In this document: piece by piece, positions 33,043 to 39,688 of the stretch | Layout: each line of letters opens with the position of its first letter | How positions within the stretch are numbered: position 1 is the first letter of the stretch | Assembly: GCA_017962165.1 (NCBI GenBank) | Contig: JAGCVW010000034.1 | Coordinates: forward strand, 1 to 45,487 | Reading direction: 5' to 3' | Length of the DNA stretch: 45,487 nucleotides | From: Bacteroidales bacterium | Lineage (GTDB): Bacteria > Bacteroidota > Bacteroidia > Bacteroidales > UBA932 | The notes under the pieces: generated by a model | Told to the model about the DNA's origin: nothing | The model's input: only the letters and a program-made list of their open reading frames with translations | Database searches by the model: none | Position numbers and translations under genes: made by a program

Positions 33043-34210
33043 AATATTTTTTGACGAGTACGGAACAGCGTTGGAGGATGTCGGTGACGATGAAGCCCCC
33101 GGTTTCGAGGGTCCCGACGAGGGTCGCGGTGCGGACGTAGTCCAGCCCCAGTTGCTCGGCGATTTCTTCAACGCTGATTCCGCGGTTGAGCTTGATGCAG
33201 ACGGCGATGCGGCAGAGCTTGTCGACGGTGTCCGGGTCGATCTGCCCGGTATAGTGGCCGCGCACCTCCTCTTCGAGCTCGGCCTTGCGGCGACGGTTCC
33301 AGGCGCCCAGCCCGAGGGCGTCCGGCAGGGCCTCGACATCCGCGATCGGCTCGGCGACCTTCTCGCGCAGCAGTGCGTTGCAGCCCGCCGAGCGGATGTC
33401 GTCCACCCTGCCGGGCAGCGCCCACACGTCGCGGCCGTAGTCGAAGGCCGTGTGCGCGGTAATCAGGCTCCCGCCCCTGCGCTTCGATTCTACGACCAGC
33501 GTGGCGCTTGAAAGCCCGGCGATGATGCGGTTGCGCCGCAGAAAGGTCGCGGCCTGGGCCCCGGTCCCCGGAGGGAAGTCTGTCACGAGCCCACAGCCCG
33601 GAGTAGAGGCGATCTGCTCCGCCCAGCGGCTGTTCCCGGACGGATAAACGGTCTCAGGCCCCGTAGGAATCACGGCGATCGTGCGCAGTCCCGCCTCAAG
33701 CGCAGCCCGGTGGGCCATGATATCGACCCCATAGGCCAACCCGCTCACAATCACTGGCTTACGCTGCGCCTCCGCGAGCGTGAACACAATCCTGCGCGTC
33801 CATTCCTGGCCGTAGAGCGAGATGTCCCGCGTCCCCACGATCGAGATGAACGGGCCTTCGGCAAAAAGGTCGGCGGGGGTGGAAGCGCTGCGGACGTACA
33901 TGCCTGCGGGAGCGTCCGGGCACTCGGCCAGTGCAGCAGGGTAGTCCTCCTCGCCGAGCGCGACGAACTCCACGCCCTGCGCGTGCATGCCCTCCAATTC
34001 TTCTTCGCTCCGTTTGAATTCCGTGTCGGAAAGCAAGCCCTGGAAACGCGAAAAGGGACCGAGCAAAGCGTCCCTTTCACGTTCGCCCAGGCTGAACAGT
34101 GCGGCAATCGAGCCGCTTTCTTCGATAAGTCTGTGCGAGACCTTCGGATAATACCCGAAGGCGCGGTTGAGCGTACATGCGCCCACCTTTGTAAGTTTTG
34201 AAGTTTCCAT
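33041..34210 (-). CDS. dprA: DNA-processing protein DprA
   Basis: A 389-residue DprA that loads RecA on incoming single-stranded DNA. The Rossmann-like core has ISIVGTRDISLYGQEW, SGLAYGVDIMAH, FPPGTGAQAATFLRRNRIIA and GSLITAHTAFDYGRDVWALP. The C-terminal winged helix (KLNRGISVEEIAEQLGLD) is present. Length is normal. It lies 17 nt after the queA stop on the same strand. Its stop overlaps the end of hairpin copy 4. Confidence 0.94.
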   Translation of the reverse strand: METSKLTKVGACTLNRAFGYYPKVSHRLIEESGSIAALFSLGERERDALLGPFSRFQGLLSDTEFKRSEEELEGMHAQGVEFVALGEEDYPAALAECPDAPAGMYVRSASTPADLFAEGPFISIVGTRDISLYGQEWTRRIVFTLAEAQRKPVIVSGLAYGVDIMAHRAALEAGLRTIAVIPTGPETVYPSGNSRWAEQIASTPGCGLVTDFPPGTGAQAATFLRRNRIIAGLSSATLVVESKRRGGSLITAHTAFDYGRDVWALPGRVDDIRSAGCNALLREKVAEPIADVEALPDALGLGAWNRRRKAELEEEVRGHYTGQIDPDTVDKLCRIAVCIKLNRGISVEEIAEQLGLDYVRTATLVGTLETGGFIVTDILQRCSVLVKKY

Positions 34211-34227
34211 AGTTCATTATATTAATG

Positions 34228-35277
34228 TTATACGATTAACAGTGCATCTCCATATGGTCCGAATCTGTATCCTTCTTCCAGGGCGACCCTGTAGGCGTTC
34301 ATCACTTTCGCATATCCTCCGAACGCCGCCACCGTCATCAGCATCGTGGACTGAGGGAGGTGGAAGTTGCTCACTATAGCATCAGGAATCGAGAACTCGT
34401 AGGGAGGGAAGATGAACTTGTTGGTCCAGATATCGTTCTCCTTGATCTCTTTATTGGTGGTGACATAGGTCTCGAGGGCGCGTATCACGGTCACTCCGCA
34501 GGCGACCACTTTGTGGCCGGCGCGTTTTGTGGCGTTGATCTTGTCCGCCGCCTCCTTTGAGATTATCATCCTCTCTCCGTCCATCTTGTGCTTCGAAAGG
34601 TCTTCCACATCTACCGAACGGAAGTAGCCCATGCCCATGTGGACAGTGATGAATGTCTTCTCTATGTCTTTGAGTATCATTCTGTTGAAGAGCTCGCGGC
34701 TGAAGTGCAGGCCCGCCGCCGGGGCGCTCACTGCGCCTTCGTTAGCGGCGAAGATGGTCTGGTAGTTCTCCACATCCGACTCGTCAGTTTCCTCCTTCAC
34801 CCACTCGGGCACAGGTGTGTGGCCCAGCGCATAGAGCGACTGCTTGAACTCCTCGTACGGTCCGTCGTAAAGGAAACGCAGGGTCCTTCCGCGGGAGGTG
34901 GTGTTGTCGATCACTTCCGCCACCATCGAATCGTCCTCGCCGAAATAGAGTTTGTTGCCGATGCGTATCTTGCGGGCCGGCTCCACGATCACATCCCAGA
35001 GCCTCTGCTCCTTCGACAGTTCGCGCAGAAGGAACACCACGATGTCCGCCTCGGTCTTCTCCTTCTTGCCGTAAAGCTTTGCGGGGATGACCTTGGTGTC
35101 GTTCAGGACGAAGTTGTCGCCCTTACCGAAATAGTCGATGATGTTCTTGAACTGCCTGTGTTCGATCTCGCCGCTGTCCTTATGCAGAACCATAAGCCTG
35201 CATTCGTCCCTCCATCTGGTGGGTTCCTTTGCGATGTTCTCCTGCGGGAGATCGAAATTGAATTGAGAAAGTTTCAT
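34228..35277 (-). CDS. queA: tRNA preQ1 ribosyltransferase-isomerase QueA
   Basis: A 349-residue enzyme that uses the ribosyl part of S-adenosylmethionine to turn preQ1 in tRNA into epoxyqueuosine. Family segments include KLSQFNFDLPQENIA at the N-terminus, VNDTKVIPAKLYGKK (read LNDTKVIP here), SAPAAGLHFSRELF, FITVHMGMGYFRSV and SNFHLPQSTMLMTVAAFGG. Its length is typical. It starts 66 nt from MITE-like repeat copy A and precedes dprA. Confidence 0.95.
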   Translation of the reverse strand: MKLSQFNFDLPQENIAKEPTRWRDECRLMVLHKDSGEIEHRQFKNIIDYFGKGDNFVLNDTKVIPAKLYGKKEKTEADIVVFLLRELSKEQRLWDVIVEPARKIRIGNKLYFGEDDSMVAEVIDNTTSRGRTLRFLYDGPYEEFKQSLYALGHTPVPEWVKEETDESDVENYQTIFAANEGAVSAPAAGLHFSRELFNRMILKDIEKTFITVHMGMGYFRSVDVEDLSKHKMDGERMIISKEAADKINATKRAGHKVVACGVTVIRALETYVTTNKEIKENDIWTNKFIFPPYEFSIPDAIVSNFHLPQSTMLMTVAAFGGYAKVMNAYRVALEEGYRFGPYGDALLIV

Positions 35278-35343
35278 TGGTCGATATTAGATATAGTAAT
35301 TTATATACGGCCAAAAAACCGAAAAAGTTTCACTCCATTTTCC

Positions 35344-35448
35344 GTGCCGCTCAACCCCCTCACTATCAGCCACTTGCTAAAAGACGGCTCGCGATTTCGC
35401 GGAGGCGTCTTTCAATAACTCCCTGACAATCAGAGAATTGGTCGCCAC
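35344..35448. repeat. 105-bp MITE-like element, copy A
   Basis: About 88 % identical over its full length to the reverse complement of 38459-38563. It starts GTGCCGCTCAAC and ends ATTGGTCGCCAC, so the ends are imperfect inverted repeats. The inside holds a stem, AAAAGACGGCTCG with GAGGCGTCTTTC. It ends 9 nt from the Nudix stop codon at 35458. Confidence 0.8.
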
Positions 35449-35457
35449 GCAGTGCGT

Positions 35458-36063
35458 TTATGCAGCACGAAACACTTCAAGAATCGAAGGGTAGGTGTTT
35501 TTAAGGAACGGGGGCAGGGAGGATTTCGCGACCCAGACGGCCTTGGAGATGTCTTCTTCGCGCTGGGGTATCAGCTCGACCGGCTTTGTGTAGAGCATCC
35601 TGTACCACCAGGTGTGCTTCAGATGCCAGACTCCGTTCCTCAGATAGCAGTGGTCTGTGATGCAGATGAGATCCTGGAGTTCGAGTTCATCGACTCCGGT
35701 CTCTTCCTGGACTTCGCGGATTGCGGTCACTTCGATGTTCTCACCCTCTTCGCGGTGGCCCTTCGGCAGGTCCCAGAGACCGTTGCGGCTGATCAGCAGG
35801 TAGTCGTCGCGCCTGTTGACGACCAGCCCTCCGGCGGCATCTACGTTGCGGAATTGCGCGCAAAGGTCGGCGTAGGCGGCGTCGGTATCTTCTGTCGGGA
35901 TATAGATGCGGGCGATTGAATCGGTCTGCTCGAACATGCGGACAAGGGTAGCGATGTCAATCCTGTTTCCCGGATGGAAAATGACGGCGTTCGGATCCGA
36001 CAGCGAGTCGTCTGTCGGCGGGCAGATGATGATACAGCGCTTCTCGAAGTAAATCTTGTGCAT
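35458..36063 (-). CDS. Nudix hydrolase
   Basis: A 201-residue protein. The Nudix box is complete: G-HREEG-E, seven residues, REVQEETGV. The N-terminal part of about 85 residues is not Nudix and I do not recognise it. Nudix enzymes hydrolyse nucleoside diphosphates linked to other groups; the substrate is unknown. ATG 36063 (MHKIYFEKRC) is chosen because the promoter box TATATTTG lies 18 nt ahead. Confidence 0.88.
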   Translation of the reverse strand: MHKIYFEKRCIIICPPTDDSLSDPNAVIFHPGNRIDIATLVRMFEQTDSIARIYIPTEDTDAAYADLCAQFRNVDAAGGLVVNRRDDYLLISRNGLWDLPKGHREEGENIEVTAIREVQEETGVDELELQDLICITDHCYLRNGVWHLKHTWWYRMLYTKPVELIPQREEDISKAVWVAKSSLPPFLKNTYPSILEVFRAA

Positions 36064-36068
36064 TTTGC

Positions 36069-36089
36069 TATCTTTGCAGAGCAAATATA
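36069..36089. promoter_or_regulatory. Overlapping divergent promoters, Nudix and SRPBCC genes
   Basis: TATCTTTG on the plus strand (36069-36076) is 21 nt before ATG 36098. TATATTTG on the minus strand (36082-36089) is 18 nt before ATG 36063. The boxes are 5 bp apart and face each other, so the promoters exclude each other. Confidence 0.6.
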
Positions 36090-36097
36090 ATGAAAAT

Positions 36098-36505
36098 ATG
36101 GCAGAGCACTATACAAGCAAGCACGGAATAGTTGGACGGCAGCCGATGGAACTGTACATGGTCTTTACTGACCTTCGCATCTTCAAGCAGATGGTTCCGC
36201 CGGACAGGCAGGTGGAGATAGAGGCGGACTTCGATACCCTTACGGCCACTGCCCAGGGCATGTCGATAACCGTCAGGGTCGCCGAGAGGCATCCATACGA
36301 CCTTATTGTGCTGGAAGACAGAAATGCTCCGTTCCATTTCAACGTTCAGATCCACTTCGACGACGGGGGGGCCGGAAAGACCGACTTCTGGATCGAAGCC
36401 GACGTGGAACTCAACGGAATCATGAAGCTTATGATAGGCGGCAAGATACGCGAGGCCCTCGACAAGGTGGTCGACGGCCTGGTCGACGCCTCCGCGCGTA
36501 TATGA
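36098..36505 (+). CDS. SRPBCC-fold-like small protein
   Basis: A 135-residue soluble protein. The pattern of a helix pair, a beta-rich middle (ITVRVAERHPYDLIVLEDR) and a C-terminal amphipathic helix (KIREALDKVVDGLVDASARI) resembles START/SRPBCC ligand-binding proteins. No catalytic motif. The start at 36098 follows a TATCTTTG box by 21 nt. The ATGA overlap with the RNA methyltransferase suggests coupled translation. Confidence 0.65.
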   Translation: MAEHYTSKHGIVGRQPMELYMVFTDLRIFKQMVPPDRQVEIEADFDTLTATAQGMSITVRVAERHPYDLIVLEDRNAPFHFNVQIHFDDGGAGKTDFWIEADVELNGIMKLMIGGKIREALDKVVDGLVDASARI

Positions 36506-37632
36506 TAGGTACGGCAGTCAGACTGAATCCGTTCAAGGGAGGCGCGGGACCGGAGGGAACACCGGTGCCGTGGAGCCCGCACGGGCGTATCCTCGCGGAG
36601 CGTCCGGTGTTCACCCTTGACCCGCGCCTCCATGCCGGATGCTACTACGTCCAGGATTCCTCCGCCATGTACGTCGGGCATATCTTCCGCAAAGCGCTCG
36701 CCAGCCTTAAAGCCCCCGGCATCAGGGCGCTTGACCTTTGCGCGGCCCCTGGCGGAAAGTCCACGGACCTGGCGGCGAGCCTTCGCGAAGCCCTCGGAGA
36801 CGGTTTCCTTCTGGTAGCCAACGAAGTGATGCGCGATCGCAGCCGCATCCTCAGCGACAACATCGCGCTGTGGGGCGAGCCCAATGTCATGGTCACATCA
36901 GTGGACCCGGCCGCATTTGCCCGGTTCCCCGGGGCGTTCGATATCATTTTAGCCGATGTGCCGTGTTCCGGAGAGGGCATGTTCCGCAAGGACCCGGGCG
37001 CGGTGGAGCAGTGGAGCGAGCAGAACGTCCAGCTGTGCGCCGCGCGCCAGAAGCGCATCCTGGCCGACGTCTGGCCCGCCCTGCGCCATGGCGGCATCCT
37101 CATCTACTCGACTTGCACTTACGAAGACGCCGAGAACGACGCCAACCTCGAATGGGCGGCAGCAGAACTTGGCGGCGAGATCATTGCCCCCGAAGATGAA
37201 TTCCCCCAGTACGGGGTCCGGCTGACCCGCCATGGCAACCTGCTGAAAGCGGGCGAAGTGCCCGGCGAAGGCCAGTGGGTCGGCGCCATGGTCAAGACCG
37301 CCCCCTCCGGGACCTGCCGCAAACCCGATTTCGACAGTCTCCGCCCCCTCCGCTACGGCGTCCCTCAGGGCACGCTGAAAGGCGGCAAACTCATCCCCGA
37401 TCCCGACTACGCCCTCAGCCTTGGCTACAAGGGCGAGTACCCCGCGATAGAGTTTACGCGCGAGCAGGCCCTTCAGTACCTGCACCATGACCCCCTGACC
37501 TTCCCGGACGCGCCCCGCGGCTACAACACGGTCTGCTTCGAAGGCCACCCGCTGGGCTTTGTCAACAACCTCGGCAGCAGGTGCAACACCCTCCACCCCC
37601 TCGCGCGCCGCATACATATGAATATAAAATGA
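36502..37632 (+). CDS. RNA cytosine-C5 methyltransferase (RsmF/NSUN type), N-terminally short
   Basis: A 376-residue SAM-dependent rRNA methyltransferase. Motif I is LDLCAAPGGKSTDLAA, the motif IV Cys is in ADVPCSGEGMF and the catalytic Cys is in IYSTCTYEDAEND. A C-terminal domain with QALQYLHHDP and GNLLKAGEVPGEG fits the RsmF/YebU arm. Relatives carry about 35 extra N-terminal residues before the VRLNP segment, but here the ATG at 36502 lies only 7 residues before RLNP and overlaps the upstream gene. The true start may be downstream of a lost segment, or the product may be shortened. Confidence 0.85.
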   Translation: MIGTAVRLNPFKGGAGPEGTPVPWSPHGRILAERPVFTLDPRLHAGCYYVQDSSAMYVGHIFRKALASLKAPGIRALDLCAAPGGKSTDLAASLREALGDGFLLVANEVMRDRSRILSDNIALWGEPNVMVTSVDPAAFARFPGAFDIILADVPCSGEGMFRKDPGAVEQWSEQNVQLCAARQKRILADVWPALRHGGILIYSTCTYEDAENDANLEWAAAELGGEIIAPEDEFPQYGVRLTRHGNLLKAGEVPGEGQWVGAMVKTAPSGTCRKPDFDSLRPLRYGVPQGTLKGGKLIPDPDYALSLGYKGEYPAIEFTREQALQYLHHDPLTFPDAPRGYNTVCFEGHPLGFVNNLGSRCNTLHPLARRIHMNIK

Positions 37633-38453
37633 AAAGATACCTCACCGCCCTTATCGCCATGGCCCTCGGCGCGGCATGCTTCGCCCAGACCACGAGTGAA
37701 GAATTCAACGAAAAGTACCAGCGCCTTGTCGGCCGTCTCGGCTACGCGGGCGTCGGAATCGAGACCTATCTCGACAAATGGGAGGCCGCGTTCCCCGAAG
37801 ACGGCCGCCTTCTGGAGGCGCGCTGCAACTACTGCCTGGCGAAGGGTATCACCACCCAGGTCGTCCCCAAAGACCAGTCCAAGTTCCTGGGCGCAAAACC
37901 TGTCATCTCGATCCCGGACTCCACGGGCAAAAAGATAAATTACTTCGAGGAGACCTTCTACGACGATGAACTCTTCGGAGAGGCCATGACATGGCTTGAC
38001 AAAGCGGTGGAACTGTATCCACTCGACCTGATCTACCGCGCCGACAAGGTTACATGCCTGCTGGCTTACGAAAAGGAGTCCCCGGACATGGCCGTTGCGG
38101 AGCTGGACAAACTGGTTGAGATGGAAAAGAAATCACATCCAGAATGGGTTGTGGGCAGCAATTCCGCCACCTCTGAGGACTTTTCGGAGCTGATGTCCGG
38201 CTACTGCGTCAGGCTGTGGACTGTCGGGACGCCGCAGTCCTACGAAGCCTTCTTCCGGCTTTCGACCAAACTCTCAAAAATGTTCCCCAAAGATTCGAAC
38301 TATCTGGACAACATCGGCTCTTACTGGCTCGTCGCGAAAGGCAAAGACTCCAAAGCCGCGGGCTACTACAAGAAGGCCTTGAAACTCAACCCCTCCGACG
38401 AGGTCGCGAAGGCCAACCTCAAACTCATCGAAAAGCGCAAAGCCGCCAAATAA
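37629..38453 (+). CDS. Secreted TPR-containing protein
   Basis: A 274-residue protein with a signal peptide (MKRYLTALIAMALGAACFAQ). The mature region has helical TPR-like repeats, clearest at the end (GYYKKALKLNPSDEVAKANL). Role unknown, probably protein binding in the periplasm. The start at 37629 forms ATGA with the methyltransferase stop. The MITE-like copy B begins 5 nt after its stop. Confidence 0.8.
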   Translation: MKRYLTALIAMALGAACFAQTTSEEFNEKYQRLVGRLGYAGVGIETYLDKWEAAFPEDGRLLEARCNYCLAKGITTQVVPKDQSKFLGAKPVISIPDSTGKKINYFEETFYDDELFGEAMTWLDKAVELYPLDLIYRADKVTCLLAYEKESPDMAVAELDKLVEMEKKSHPEWVVGSNSATSEDFSELMSGYCVRLWTVGTPQSYEAFFRLSTKLSKMFPKDSNYLDNIGSYWLVAKGKDSKAAGYYKKALKLNPSDEVAKANLKLIEKRKAAK

Positions 38454-38458
38454 TCGGC

Positions 38459-38563
38459 GTGGCGGCCAACTCGCTGGCTGTCAAGAAGTTGCTGAAAGAC
38501 GCCTCCGCGAAATGACGAGCCGTCTTTTAGCAAGTGGCTGATAGTGAGGGGGTTGGGCGCCAC
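38459..38563. repeat. 105-bp MITE-like element, copy B
   Basis: Starts GTGGCGGCCAAC and ends GTTGGGCGCCAC: 12-bp terminal inverted repeats with one mismatch. It matches copy A in inverted orientation. It fills the space between two convergent stop codons, 5 nt after 38453 and 6 nt before 38570, so it could end transcription from both sides. Confidence 0.82.
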
Positions 38564-38569
38564 GGAGGG

Positions 38570-39688
38570 CTACAGCGTTTCGCCTTTGACGGACTGCGCG
38601 GGGTCGATGCGGGAAATCTGGCGGGCGGGGATGAGCAGAAGGAGCATGATTACTGCCCAGGCGAGGAGGTCGGTAACAAGGATGGCCGGGACGTTCAAGC
38701 TGACGGGCACATACGAGACGAAATAGTTCGAAGGGTCGAGCTTGATAATGTGCGTCAGGCCCTGGACGAGGCAGAAGAGGAGCGCGGCGGCGGTGCCGGC
38801 GGCAAGGCCTAGTACCGTGGAGCGGGAGGCGACGCGAAGGAAGGTGCGGGCGATTCCGCGGTCGGCCATGCCCAGCGCTTTGAGGGTGCCGATGGTGGGG
38901 GTGCTGCGCATGATCATGATCAGCAGACCCGATATCATGTTGAAGGCCGCCACGAGCGCCATCAGCAGCAGAATTGCCACGACGTTCATGTCGATTAGCT
39001 GCATCCAGTCAAAAAGGTTCCCGTACCGGTAGGACGATGCCGCAGCCCGCAGGCCGGTCGAGTAGCCGATCACGCCCGCCATCTCCATCATGCCCCCGCG
39101 AGTGCGGTAGTCGTCCGTCAGACGGATTTCGACCGCGCCGGCCTGGTCCGCCGAATAGCCCAGCAGCCGCTGCATGTCGGCCAGCGGGCAGTAGACGATC
39201 AGCGCTTCGTCCAGTTCTACGGCGGGAGTATAGACCTCCGCGACCGTGAACTTGCGGAGTTTGACGCGATCACCGACGAAGTAAGACAGCAGCTGGTCGC
39301 CCACGCCGATGCGGAGCTTGCGCGCCAGCTTTTCGGGCACACGGACCTGCAGGCTGCCGGTCATCTGCGGCACTCCCTTGAAGACAACGCCCTCCAGCAC
39401 TTCGCCGCTGCGCACGATTCCAGCTTCGATTATTACGGGCCCATAGCCGGCTATGCCCTCGATCCCGTCGAGCTGCCGCTTCAGTTCGGGGGTGAGGCGG
39501 ATGGCGGCCGTGTCGGTGAGCACGACGTCCGAGACTATGTCGCTGATTGCGTCATGAAGGGCCTTGCGGTAGCCGGACGCGACGCTCACCGACACTATCA
39601 TGATGAACGCGGAGATGGCGGTTGCCCAGACGGAGACCCTGCCCTTGAACTTGATTCGGGAGGCTATGAAGCTGTCGGCCCGGGTCAT
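38570..39688 (-). CDS. LolC/E-FtsX-family ABC permease
   Basis: A 372-residue membrane protein with an N-terminal helix (VWATAISAFIMIVSVSVASG), a large periplasmic domain of about 200 residues (KFTVAEVYTPAVELDE) and three C-terminal helices with an FtsX-type core (NMISGLLIMIMRSTPTIGTL, KALGMADRGIARTFL). In this family it would move lipoproteins from the inner membrane. No ATPase partner is adjacent. The start overlaps the porin stop by 4 nt. Confidence 0.9.
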   Translation of the reverse strand: MTRADSFIASRIKFKGRVSVWATAISAFIMIVSVSVASGYRKALHDAISDIVSDVVLTDTAAIRLTPELKRQLDGIEGIAGYGPVIIEAGIVRSGEVLEGVVFKGVPQMTGSLQVRVPEKLARKLRIGVGDQLLSYFVGDRVKLRKFTVAEVYTPAVELDEALIVYCPLADMQRLLGYSADQAGAVEIRLTDDYRTRGGMMEMAGVIGYSTGLRAAASSYRYGNLFDWMQLIDMNVVAILLLMALVAAFNMISGLLIMIMRSTPTIGTLKALGMADRGIARTFLRVASRSTVLGLAAGTAAALLFCLVQGLTHIIKLDPSNYFVSYVPVSLNVPAILVTDLLAWAVIMLLLLIPARQISRIDPAQSVKGETL

